A stretch of 64,000 nucleotides of DNA. It comes from Acanthamoeba sp. SK_2022b (taxonomy: Eukaryota > Discosea > Longamoebia > Acanthamoebidae). Of this stretch, positions 1 to 10,492 are shown one piece after another (position 1 is the first letter of the stretch; each line of letters starts with the position of its first letter). The notes beneath the pieces are model-generated. The model did not search any database. It was not told the DNA's origin and was given only the letters and a program-made list of their open reading frames with translations. Location of the stretch: positions 62,001 through 126,000 of the forward strand of contig JANDJZ010001753.1 of assembly GCA_027943245.1 (NCBI GenBank), given 5' to 3'. The position numbers were made by a program, and so were the translations under genes.

Positions 1-783
1 CTTTGATTGCTAACCTGGCGCTTGCGCGTGGCGAACCCAGCTCCGCCCCGGCCATCCACGACACTCCGGTTCAGTCGGCCATCTGCGAGCCCAAGGATGG
101 CTCCATCCTCGCTGAAGGTCTGCTAGAAACTCTCCGCTTGATTAAAGCCAAACATGCTGATCTTTCGTTTTTCTCATGTCGACGTCAGGCGAGGAGGAGA
201 TCCCCGTCAAGGGATTCGCCTACGCGGGTGGCGGCCGGTGCGTCTATCGTCTCTGGTTCACCATCGTAGACTTCTCATGTTGTGCGTGCGTGCGTGCTTG
301 TGGTGTTTTCAGAGCCATCATCCGAGTTGATGTGTCGGCCGACGGCGGCAAGACCTGGCACACGGCCAAGCTGCTTCAGGACCCTGATCAGAAGCAGCAG
401 TACAACCGGTACGCTCGATCGATTGCGCACATTCAGGCGGTGCGCTCACACAATTGCGAATGTCTGTACAGAATGTGGGCTTGGACTCTGTGGGAGGCGA
501 ACGTGCCGGTGCCGGCGGAAGCAAAAGAGCGCGACTCCGTTGAGGTACATCTGCGTTTGCACTAAATAGCCGTCCCACTACTACATCCGCACGGTGAACA
601 AACACTCATACCGCCGTTGTGTGTCAGCTCATTTGCAAGGCCACCGACTCGTCGTACAACGACCAGCCTGATACGGTGGCGCCCATTTGGAACCTGCGAG
701 GCGTGCTCACCCACTCCTGGCATAGAGCTACACTCCGAAAGGAGGAGGCACTTGACTCTGATGTGACACAACAGCAACCGTGA
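1..783 (+). CDS. SUOX: Sulfite oxidase, C-terminal part (5' end outside window)
   Basis: Sulfite oxidase oxidises sulfite to sulfate with a molybdenum cofactor, in mitochondria in animals. Only the C-terminal Mo-co dimerisation domain is here. Exons read by eye: up to 117, 189-237, 313-408, 472-544 and 628-783, all joined in frame by GT-AG introns. The joined protein shows family signatures in order: [10 protein letters not shown], then [11 protein letters not shown], then [13 protein letters not shown], then [15 protein letters not shown], then [20 protein letters not shown] and LRGVL. It ends in a TGA at 781-783. The N-terminal heme and Mo-binding domains would lie upstream, so it cannot be told here whether a cytochrome b5 domain is present. 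Plant-type sulfite oxidase and nitrate reductase share this fold, but the C-terminus is of the sulfite oxidase type with no reductase extension. Confidence 0.88.
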
Positions 784-1816
784 ATCACCACACTATTATT
801 TATCATGCACAAGCACCACTACAAGACTGTAGCCATGTCGATTGTCACCATAGCATATACAATCAACTGGATGGGCAGGGAAGGCTTGTTGGTTTGCAAG
901 TGGCTTTTCCGCTCCTTTTCCTTACCAAGCTTTTTCGGTGTACAACCATTCGATCTCCCGCCGCAGATATGTCGCAGCATAGGCACTGCGATCTGCATGA
1001 CGGAGCGTGATTGGTTTAAGGTACGCTCAGAAGTTGCGATTTTTGTTCTACGGGCTGGACGGGTGTGGCGATGATGTGAATCTCTCCGTTGTCAGAATTA
1101 TTATTGATTATGTTGATTAATACTTCTCTGTATTCTGAGCCGTATGCGCTACGTAGTGTGATTTATTTATTGTTTTTTGCAATTGCTAAACGAGCTCAAC
1201 TTGCCTCACCCCCAACCCCAGAGGCTGGGCTGCGGCGCACCAGAGGCTATCGCTTGAGTCACTTTCCATCACCACGCGCAGGTGCTACGCGCATACGCTG
1301 GGCCACCTGCGTCCTCCAGGACACCGTGCCCCGGTATACGGGAGAGGTGCAACCGGCTACCGACGTTGCGCGTGGACGCCAATCAGCCCAGGATGTCTAC
1401 AAATATTACGTAGCGTTCTCCCAATCCCCACGCGGCGATGGTAGCGTAGCGACCAGAACGGGATAAATAGACCAATCATCAATCGAGTTGAATAAAGGTT
1501 ACCCGGAGCTAAGCCAACTCCACGCTCTCATTGGTCATCTGCTCGTGGTAACGGTCGTAGGTAACTATAGTGCGCGCCAATGAGGGCCTACGTTCACACC
1601 GAGGCTGCGCCCTTTCCTTGGCCGGCCACTCTCCGGTGTAGTCTTTGTATCTCCTTCCCCGTACCAAAACCTCTCCGCCTACACCGCCGGTCGGGACCTG
1701 CCTGCCCCCACATCTAGGACTACTACTATAGTTTGGGTCGAGGCTGGTGAGTTGTAGTTGAGCTCGCTTCTTATCTCTGCTCCGGATAGGAACGACATTG
1801 CACAAACTAAACGACC
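784..1816. other. Intergenic block, no gene supported
   Basis: About 1 kb between the sulfite oxidase stop and the next start codon. The short open frames here do not join into a plausible protein and show no recognisable motif. An AATAAA at about 1491-1496 lies roughly 700 bases after the sulfite oxidase stop, which is far for its own polyadenylation signal. I saw no tRNA-like structure. Confidence 0.5.
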
Positions 1817-4800
1817 ATGTCGGGAGTTCGCATCTTCGTGGTTTTGGCCCTGGCTCTGGTTGCCCTCGCTGCCCTCGCCAATGGCCAATGTAGTAACGTA
1901 AGTTTACTCTTCACATCCTCCCCTCCGACGTCTCCGCTCGCCCTTGATACATCTATCTAACAAGAACTTACGACGGACGATGACCTTTCACCTACACAGG
2001 CCATCACACAGCCCGGTCTTAACTGCAACAAGGCTTGTAGCGGTACGTAGTTACTCTTTCCTTCGTTGTTTGATCGGAGCTAGCGCCTCATCACCTCCCC
2101 CCCTCTCCGTGTTCAGTCACTTCGGGAACTTTCCCCTACCCCCTGCCTGCTGGCGAGACCTACGATAGCTTCTACAGCTGGATTCTGGGCGTTCTCGGTA
2201 CGGCCACCACGGTAGTTCCCCAGTGGCGGCGAGTGTGAACAATTACGGGGTGTGAACAATTACGGAAATTAAACAAATATTGATATTAAAGGTGCCAAAA
2301 AAGGTCACCACGTGGCGCACATTGTAGCCTAAGATACTCACAATTTACTGCGTCATTGCGCGTAAACAGGCACGGACGGAGCCGACGTGAAGTCGAAGTG
2401 GATCAACCCGTCCACGACCGACCCCAACCTGTACTTCGTAGATGGTCAGACCGACTGCTACTTCAACGTGTCCTTCGTCTACGAGGTCGCCTCGTACCGT
2501 AACAACATGGGCACGTTCACGTTCACCAAAGGCTCGAAGCCTACCACCGTTAGCGGCATCTCCAACAAGCGGATCGTCTTCGAGGAGTCGACCGTAGACT
2601 GCAACCGCAACGGCGGATCGTGCCTGCCGCCCGGCTCGACCCTCACCTTTGGCCCGTTCAGTCCTTCACAGGGCATCGGTTTCTACCTCACCCAGAACGC
2701 CATCTGCGGGGGCTCTACAGTCTTCTACTCTATCGACAAGCTCAACTCAGTAACCTCGCGTTGGAGGTCCATCCCCGCCGCCAACGGTCGCCTGGTGGCT
2801 GTCCTCCGGGTACCTTGCCCCAGCATGATTGGTCGGTTTTATTTGCCGTTTTGCCTTTTTTTTTAACTGCTCGTGTGCGCGTTGTAGGACCCCAACACTC
2901 AGCGCGTGTACCTCAGCTGGGAGGACGCCCCCACCGGCAGCGACAGCGACTACAATGACAACGTGTTCTCGCTGACGTCCAACTGCCAGATTGACTACAC
3001 CAAGATCCCCTGCGGCAGTGATACGACTACCGGATGCCGTAACACCAACCAGCAGTTCGACCAGACCACCTGCACCTGCGCTTGCCCCAACGTGGTATCC
3101 TGCGTGGCGCCTCAGGTCTACAGCACCGATCTGTGCGCCTGCACTTGCCCCACCACCCAGACCTGCACTGGTAAGCGCGGACTCAGCCCTCCCCTCCACG
3201 ATTCATGCACGAGTGCTCACCTTTGGAATCACCTACACCTCTCAGCGCCCCTCACATGGAACTCGGCCAAGTGCGCCTGCGAGTGCCCCGGCACCAAGCC
3301 CAGCACTACCACCTGCTCTGGTGAGCGCCAGTGGAACAACTCCACCGCTTCGTGCGGCTGCCAGTGCCCTGATCCCGCCACCTATCAGTGCTCGACCGTC
3401 ACAGGTACGGCCTCCCCGCTCCTCACCTCTTGCAAGTGAAGCTCCTGGGCGCCGAGTGGGGTTCTCACGCGTGGTTCTTGGTGTGGCCAATCACAGCCGG
3501 CACTCGCTTCGTGCTCGACTCCTCCTCTTGCACTTGCAACTGCCCCACCACCCCTCCCTCTACCTGCACGGGTAACTTCAAGTGGAACTCGGCCAACAGC
3601 AACTGCAGCTGCTATTGCCCCACCACCCCGCCGGTTGCGTGCAGCGGTATGCAGAGTCCCCCCCCCTCTCGAATTGAGCCTTCTCGTCTGTGTCGTCTCG
3701 CGGGCTTGTCTCACCGTGAGCCCCCGGTCCTCGTTTTCGTGTCTGTGAACAGGCAACCTTAAGTGGAACAGCTCTGCGGCCGCGTGCGCCTGTACCTGCC
3801 CACCGACCCCGGGACAGGCGGGCGTGACCTGCAAGGACAGCGAAGTGTGGGATACCAACTCCTGCTCGTGCAAGTGCCCCGATACCGCCGCCGACGCGGG
3901 CAAGACCTGCCCCAACACCAACTACCTCTGGAACTACGGCGGCAAGTGCGCCTGCGTGTGCCCGTCCGATTCGAGCGCCGTCGACGTCAACTGCGCGAGC
4001 ATCGGCCTGGGCAACACCGTGTGGGACACCTCGGCTTGTAACTGCACGTGCCCGACCACTGGCACCTGTCCCGGCAACAAGGCCTGGAACTACAACAACG
4101 ACCCCAACGTGTGCGGCTGCAAGTGCCCCTCCAAGGCCCCCTCGGGCAAGGAGTGCAAGGGCAACTTTGTGTGGAACTCGACCGAGGCCGAGTGCAACTG
4201 CTTCTGCCCCTACGAGCCCCCCGCTGACGACCCCTGCATCGGCAACACCTATTGGAACCGCACCGAGTGCGACTGCTTCTGCCCCTACGAGCCCCCGACG
4301 CCCTGCCCTGGCGTCCAGGTCTGGGATCGCGATGCCTGTCAGTGCGTCTGCCCCACGGACGACCCCTGCCTCGACAAGTCCACCGCTTGCGCGCAGTACG
4401 CCTGCAGTGACAGCACGTACGCTCAGCCCCCCTCTCAGCCCCCCCCCCGAGCCACTTCTCACTCTTCCCTGCTGCAGTGGCGAGTGCGACCTCCTCTTCC
4501 TCGATACTTGCGCCAGCCAGAAGCTCCAGTTCAACACCACCGGGTGTCTCGCTTGGACTTGCGATGACGACATCGGCTGCGTGAGGAAGGCCAACGGCTC
4601 CTGCTGTGGCGACTACAAGGGTACCCTTCCCGAAAGTCGATCGAGTTGCTCTCTCTCTCTCTCTCTCTCTTTGCGATCAAACTGCTGACCTTCATCATCG
4701 TCATCCCGCAGATTGCGTCACCTGCGCCAAGTATGATGGTTGCGATTGGGTCAACAACCAGTGCATGGACAGCGGTCAGATTCTCACCTCGCCCATCGAT

Positions 4801-5157
4801 GAGGCCGATCACCCCGACTGCTTCCCCAGCACCGGCCTTTCGGCTGGCGAGACTGCCGGTATCACCGTCGGTATCGTGGCTGGCGTCACTGTCGGCGTTG
4901 GCGGCGCGGCCGCCCTCTTCGGCGCTGGCTACATCCTCTACAGGATGCTCAACAAGCCTCCTCCCCCGGAGCAGCTGCCCACCATCGAGAACCTCGACAC
5001 CGAGGCCGGCACCGACGACAACCCGCTCTTCCACAAGAACGAGATCGAGATGACCAACCCCATGTTCTCGGCCGGTGGCGGCGGCGGCGACGCTTCGGCC
5101 ATGTTCGCCCAGGGCGGTGGCGCGTCGGCCGTTCCTGCCGACCTTCACACCCTCTAA
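1817..5157 (+). CDS. Membrane adhesion-like protein: DUF4114-like domain, 14 CxCxC repeats, PSI-like module, TM, NPxF tail
   Basis: The start codon opens a signal peptide (IFVVLALALVALAALANG). Exons then join in frame to a domain ending WEDAPTGSDSDYNDNVFS (about 2918-2972), which matches the acidic [FW]ED-x-GSDxDYND signature of DUF4114. Fourteen CxCxCP units follow (CTCACP, CACTCP, CACECP and so on to CQCVCP) between about 3069 and 4350, most preceded by a W-N or W-D. Early units are separated by introns at matching places. A Cys-rich segment (CAKYDGCDWVNNQC, about 4734-4765) resembles a PSI domain. The membrane segment is a glycine zipper with Gly every fourth residue (AGITVGIVAGVTVG). The cytoplasmic tail carries NPLF and NPMF spaced 12 residues apart, as the two NPxY motifs are in integrin beta chains. 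Dictyostelium Sib adhesion receptors share the glycine-rich TM and NPxY-like tail. A cell-surface adhesion role is inferred. Confidence 0.8.
2233..2265. repeat. 16-bp direct duplication inside an intron
   Basis: The 16-mer gtgtgaacaattacgg occurs twice, at 2233-2248 and 2250-2265, one base apart. It lies in the intron that precedes the DUF4114-like exon of the adhesion-like gene. Confidence 0.85.
4649..4670. repeat. (CT)n run in an intron of the adhesion-like gene
   Basis: A CT run of about 22 bases in the pyrimidine tract of an intron. Similar runs occur in introns at 15320-15341 (CH-domain gene) and 31752-31771 (USP gene). Confidence 0.85.
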
Positions 5158-5303
5158 GTGAGTTCTTTCTCTGCTTCTCTCTCCTCGTCTGTCCTATTTA
5201 AACATCCCCTCCACTTTCTTCTTTGGTGCCTTGTGGCCACCACTTTGTGGGTGTGGGCTCAAGTGAGATATCTCCTTCACTACTATTCCCCGCTTCCTGT
5301 ACC

Positions 5304-5309
5304 AATAAA
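5304..5309 (+). terminator. Likely polyadenylation signal AATAAA of the adhesion-like gene
   Basis: AATAAA lies about 150 bases after the stop codon at 5157, a normal distance for a 3' UTR. Use as a signal is inferred from sequence and position only. Confidence 0.45.
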
Positions 5310-5524
5310 CCTTCCCCGTTAATCTCTCCGGCTCATGTTGCTTGTCGCAACGACTCCTTACGGCCTGACCGAGAGGGTGGCACATTCCTGGCATAGCCCG
5401 AACGCCTCGGTGAAGTGCCTGTGGTGAAAAGGGGCCCTTCGGGGCGCACCCGCCCGCACGAAATCGAAGCATGCAGAAATCACACAAAAAAAATTTCATA
5501 ATTTCATAATTTCACAAACAAGCA

Positions 5525-6103
5525 ATGGCGAGCGTGGGTTACAAGGCTGTGAAGCTTACGGCGGAGGGACAGGATTGGCAGGCCTGGGACAAGGCCGGTC
5601 GCCTCTACGGCCTAGTGGAGCTAGAAATCCCTGCAGATGCCGTTGTGGGTATGCGATATTAATGAAGAAAAAAATCAGCAAAGCATCCCTATGGGTTACT
5701 GACAAGGATCGGCCAACAACGTGCAGTGGTGCCCCACAAGAAAGAAGAGCTTAACGAGACGTTCGTGGGCAAGCGCCGTGCTGATCGAGCGGTGGTAAAG
5801 AACATCACTGCCCTGGACGGCAGCCCAGTCGACGGGTCCTTTATTGGTCGCAGCGGTATACAGCCTCCTCCTTCCTCGTGTTGGTGTTGTTGCTCACGCT
5901 GCTCGCCAGACCATGCCTGGGACTTCGTGTACACCAAGGGCGCGGCCGTGCAGCTCTCGCAGAAGGAGCGGGACGGCTACGACACGATGAAGGACTTTAA
6001 CGACCCCGCCCACCCGTGCTGCACGGGCATCCACTACTTCGATACCAAGGAGGGCGCCCTCAAGCTGGCCTCCTTCTGGCAGAACATTCACAACATGGCC
6101 TAG
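5525..6103 (+). CDS. Small DUF5758-like protein
   Basis: Three exons (5525-5648, 5727-5855, 5910-6103) join in frame to a protein of about 149 residues beginning MASVGYKAVKLTAEGQ. The C-terminal half has the pattern of the DUF5758 module: GKRRADRAVVKNITALDG, then a Y-x-K-G turn (FVYTKGAAVQL), then a Cys followed by TGIHYFDTKEGALKL. In this family the same GIHFF-like ending is often attached to pentapeptide-repeat proteins of protists and amoeba-infecting giant viruses. No catalytic motif, signal peptide or membrane segment is visible. The function is unknown. The family call rests on motif memory, so it is moderate. Confidence 0.62.
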
Positions 6104-6775
6104 GCTTCATGTTCGCGTCCGCAAAACAACAACACGAACTTCATTGTGTAGCGAGGAGGCCTCTGCACACAACATGTTGTGCGCGTGGTGTCCAGGCCTG
6201 GCAATCGGGAAGAGCGAGGCGCAGAAGGTTGTTAGCAGAGTTCCCCAAATGAAATGCACACCATCGTGAGGAACGGGGGGGGGGTTAGCTCTGTTTATGT
6301 ACAAAACACAGGCCTGCGACGGCGCAGGCAACTTGGTCACACGATGTACTCCTTCGTTCGCCCACTTGATGCTGCTGACGACGCCGCCTTTGTACCCTCT
6401 CTCTAGAGGATCAAATGGGCGGCAAAGGTCGTGGCCAATGGAGTCGAAGACGTTGGGCCTGCCGCTCGTCTTCGTCGCTCGCTCCACAGCGCAATCGTCC
6501 TCAAAAATGGCGCGCGTTGATCGATCTGTCGGTCGCCTGACGCCTGCCCCAACGAACGAATAAATATAGAGGTTTGGGCGAGGGGACGACGGCTCGTCCA
6601 CCCCCCCCCCCCATCCGCGGGAGGTCCTCCCGACGAGAAGGGACCGCGTCAGCCCTTGAGGGTGTCGACCGTTCTCGTGAGGGCGAGAGACAGCTTGGAT
6701 GGGAGGGAAATGCGCGGCCGCTGTATTGTCTGTCACAGCGCAACCAACGACCCACCGACCGACGAGTCAGCCAAC
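6104..6775. other. Convergent intergenic block
   Basis: About 670 bases between two convergent genes. It contains short homopolymer runs (G run near 6277-6285, C run near 6600-6612) and ORFs with no coherent protein. The exact 3' end of the SKP1-like gene on the minus strand may reach into its right part. Confidence 0.4.
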
Positions 6776-9306
6776 TCACTCGAACCAAGATGTGTGATTC
6801 GCTCCGGTGAGGTGCAGGGGAGTGTACACACATACCGTATCGTTGATCTGCTCGAGCCTGCGCCTAAACTCCTCCACCTCCCGATCCTGCTGCGCCTTCA
6901 GCTCCGGGTCCATATCGTCGTCCTCTTCCTCCTTTGTAAAGAAAGAGAAAAGCGTTTCAGAACGGAAACGCGTGGGCATGGCGTGGGCGTGGGCGTGGGC
7001 GTGGGCGTGGGCGTGGGCGTGGGCGTGGGCGTGGGCGTGGGCGTGGGCGTGGGCGTGGGCGTGGGCGTGGGCGTGGGCACACCGTACCTGCCAAATGTCG
7101 TCGTCCAGCGAGATCTCCAGTGGGTCCCGCGAGCTCGAGTCGCTGAGCACCTCGGGCGTCGTGGACGTGGTGCTGCCCGCCGAGTCGCGCAGCGAAGGCG
7201 ACGTCCTTCCTCCCGAATCGGGCTGATTTGGTGGCAGGCAAAACGGGTCTGGACACCACGCGTTCGTTCGCGTGAGCGCCGTCCCACAGAGCGAGCCTGG
7301 GGCAGGCGTGAGCGCCTTTGGAGAGGAGGAAGAGGAGGGGCACCTTGCTTGCTCTGCCTTAGCTCCTTGACTTTGAGGAGGCCGCCGTCCCGCCTGCCCC
7401 CCTTGCCGCCGTAGATGACGCAGCTGCCGTCGTCGTTGGCGTGAAAGAAGAGATCGGAGGAGTTGCCCGAGGGATTGCGGGAGTGCGAGGGAGAGGAGAG
7501 CGGGGAGGAGAGGGGAGAAGACGAGGTCGAGGACGGGGAGGAGGAGACGGGGGACGAGGAGGTCGACGAGAACGACGGGGACGGCGAGGTGGAATTGCTC
7601 CGCATGATCTCGCCCTCGCTCTCCTCGTTGACCCTCTGCATGTTGATGATCTTTTGAATGATGTCCTCCCTGCGCTCCCGCTTCTCCCTCGTCGTCCTGT
7701 CCTCCTGCTGGTTGCCGCCCCGGTTCTTGGCCTTCTCTTGGCTGCTCCGCAGCCCGCCCCGCGCCATTTCCTGCGACGTCCTGATCCCGCCAGCCAGGCT
7801 CAGCTTCTCCTGCGAGGTCTGCAGCCCCTCTCGTTCTCGCTCCTGGCTGCTCCTCGACTGCGAGCACGCAAGAGCAATTTGGAGAGGGGGGAGAGACAGC
7901 CAGCGCAGACGGCAGGAGAAGAGAGGTGAGCAGACGCCTTATTTCTTCTCCTACAACTGGGCCGGTGGCCAGGCGGGAGGAGAGGAAGAGGGGGGGAGGG
8001 CGGTACCTTCTTCTTCCGCTCGCGCTGGCGGGCCTTCTTCGTGCCCTTGGACTTTGTCTTGGCGACGCTGTTGGCTCCGGCGTTGTTCTTGCCGTCGTTG
8101 ATGAACGACACGAGGTCGTCCACCGAGCGAGTGTCTTCTATGGCAAATGGGCAACACGAGGAGGAAGAGGACGGGGTGAAAAGGGGAGCGATCTCACTCA
8201 TTCGCTCGCTCTGGGAGCCACACAAGAGCTGCAGTCTTAGGAAGGAGGAGCGCACCAACGGGCTCGGGAGGCGGGAGGGCCTTGGTCTTCTGCTCCTTTC
8301 GCTTGGGGTTGCACAGCTTGTTCCTGAGCTTGTCTCGCATGGTCGGTGGAGGGGCTGGTGTGGAGAGACACGGAGAAACAACGCTGTGAGCCATCGCGAG
8401 CCGGGCAGAGCAAACACACGATCGGGTGTGAGCGCACCGTCGTCCTCTGGCTGGAAGTCGTAGAGTATGTTGAAGGTGCGCCTTATCTCCGCTGGCGTCT
8501 TGCCCTTGAGCAGTTGCGCGATGGCTTGGCAGGTCAAGTCAACAAGCGGTTTGATTTGAAGATGATAGGCCGCCTGACAAACACATAGTAAGGATACGAA
8601 AATCGATACCCGCATTACTCTGCGAAGGAGAAAGATGGGTGGGGTCTACCGAGGCGAGTTCACACAGAGTGCCTGGATCAAGCTTAACAAATTTGTCGTC
8701 CCAGGTCTTGAGATCCATTCCCTTCTCCATCGTCACGATATGGGGCGCTGTGTGCATGTGGCAGTACTCCATAACCTGCGTGGATATGGGTAAGGTGGGG
8801 ACTGATGAGACGAGAGGGAAGGGGGTATACCTTGGAAAGGGCTCGAGCGGTGATGTTGTCGAGCTGCACTGCGCCATTGGGACCTGCAGATTCTGGAAGC
8901 GCACACGGATGATGAGCATTTTGACATCACAAGCTAAATTTTAACGGATAAGCGCACCGATCTTCTTGCGGATGGCGAGGGACATCTTGATGGCTACGCT
9001 CTTTTCAACATCTACGAGCTCTCCATCAGATGTCTCCACCATTAGGGTCTCCGCATTTTCCCGCGTGAAGGGCAGTCGCTTCACGATGCGCACCCCCTGA
9101 TTAGCCCCCACAGCTTCCTCCTCATCCTCGCTTGAGCCGCCGTCCATCGGACCCTCTTCTCCAGGGCTGCTGGAGTTATTTGATCCATTTGATGCCACAA
9201 CGCCGTGCCGGCATCGGCATCCTACGTGTGTCGTTCCTCTTCCATGCTCCTCCAGCGAGAGGAGGTTGGGAGGCGCGTCTCCCAAGGTAAGTGTTGTGTC
9301 TGACAT
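6776..9306 (-). CDS. Long SKP1-like protein with plant ASK20/21-type C-terminal extension
   Basis: SKP1 links F-box proteins to CUL1 in SCF ubiquitin ligases. Read on the minus strand from ATG 9306, an acidic N-terminal extension leads into the BTB/POZ part ([20 protein letters not shown], then [20 protein letters not shown]). Next comes the SKP1 dimerisation domain ([20 protein letters not shown], then [20 protein letters not shown] and [20 protein letters not shown]). The protein continues well beyond a normal 160-residue SKP1: a basic segment ([20 protein letters not shown]), then [15 protein letters not shown], a Lys/Arg run, a Ser-rich stretch, and finally [20 protein letters not shown]. 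Plant SKP1-like proteins ASK20 and ASK21 have the same series of extension motifs. The stop is uncertain: the frame runs to 6776, but a GTATGT donor follows the last motif near 6835. It is divergent from the WDTC1-like gene. Confidence 0.8.
6983..7078. repeat. (GTGGGC)16 hexanucleotide repeat in an intron of the SKP1-like gene
   Basis: Sixteen perfect copies of GTGGGC on the plus strand. On the minus-strand transcript it is (GCCCAC)n and lies inside the intron 6932-7087, directly after the donor GTACGG. His-Ala, Pro-Thr and Trp-Ala frames across it are artefacts of the repeat. The G runs every six bases on the non-coding strand could form G-quadruplexes. Confidence 0.92.
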
Positions 9307-9904
9307 GCGCCTATTATCTCCTTCGGCTTGCCCGAGCAGCAGATGTAGGTCTTCCAATCGGTGAATTGCTCGTTCCTTCTGGTTATATCCTCACCAGGCG
9401 TGATAATGCTGGGGCGAAGACTTGATGGAGGAAGGGAAGAAGAGAAAAGAGGGTTCAGATTTAATTCCGTCTTCCTCGCGCGTGCTCTCCGTACGTCTCT
9501 CCACCACGAACTTGAAAGCAACCCAACGCACATCGTCTTAAATGTCGACACACCTCGAATTTATCAAACTCCACTCACTGGCGCTGCAGCGAGCACAAGC
9601 TAGGCCTCGGCGGCACTGCGTGTGCGTCCTGCTCCTCCCTTCTACAGAAGCCTACACTGTGACAGGCCTGCCACAGCGCAATGCCATCAGGCCAAGCTTG
9701 GTTTTGTGTGCTCCGCGACATTAGCGACACCTGTGAGACAGGTCGTCACTTCCGAATTTCTTCCGCGGGGCGCAAGAAACTTCGCCAGCACCAAAGACAA
9801 CCAGAAGACCAAGCTCTCGAGATTAAGAGAGGTACTGAGCGTCCAGCAAGAAGAAGATCAGCTTCAACTGTGCACGTGGTTAGCGAATTCCAACACACAG
9901 AGAG
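9307..9904. promoter_or_regulatory. Divergent promoter region, SKP1-like (-) and WDTC1-like (+)
   Basis: About 600 bases separate two divergent start codons. I see no clear TATA box. Open frames here do not connect to either protein. 5' UTR exons of either gene may lie inside. Confidence 0.4.
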
Positions 9905-10453
9905 ATGAATTTGGCGTCGGGCCTGGCACAGAGAGAGGTCGAAGGCCCCCTGTGGAGCGCTTCACATCGACTAAGCGGCAAAACCACCTTCGTCGTGCCC
10001 CCACCTCGCGACCCCTCTGGACAACACTCGCGCTCGGCGACCAGCAGTGACGAAGATGAGGACACCACGCCCGTGCCTTTTGCTGACAGCGATCCAGAGC
10101 CCAAGAGAGCGGCCGACGAGCATGACGCTCGAGACCCCGCGTGTCGTTTATTTAGGGCCACGTCGTCGACCCAGCTTTTTAAGTCCAGTTCCTCCTTCAT
10201 GTCCAGGTACATACTCGCTTGCCACACAGCACCAAGTCGAGCTCTGGGCGGGGGCGCTCACAGCGTGGCTCCAGGCTTCACCTCGCCAAACGTCTGGATG
10301 CGCATCGAGGCTGCGTCAACAGCATTCAATGGAACGCGGAAGGAACGTTCCTAATAACCGGGTCGGATGACTGCAAATTGGTACGAGGGTGGTTGAGTGT
10401 TAAGCGCAGAGGCGTGATCTGCCCACGCGACTGAAACTAGTTGTGCGCTTATG

Positions 10454-10492
<39 letters not shown>

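Noticed and set aside
3578..4594. 338-codon minus-strand ORF rich in Gly and Val
   Set aside because: Antisense shadow of the CxCxC repeats.
6957..7343. His-Ala, Pro-Thr, Pro-Arg and Trp-Ala repeat proteins
   Set aside because: They come from reading the GTGGGC repeat, which lies in an intron of the SKP1-like gene.
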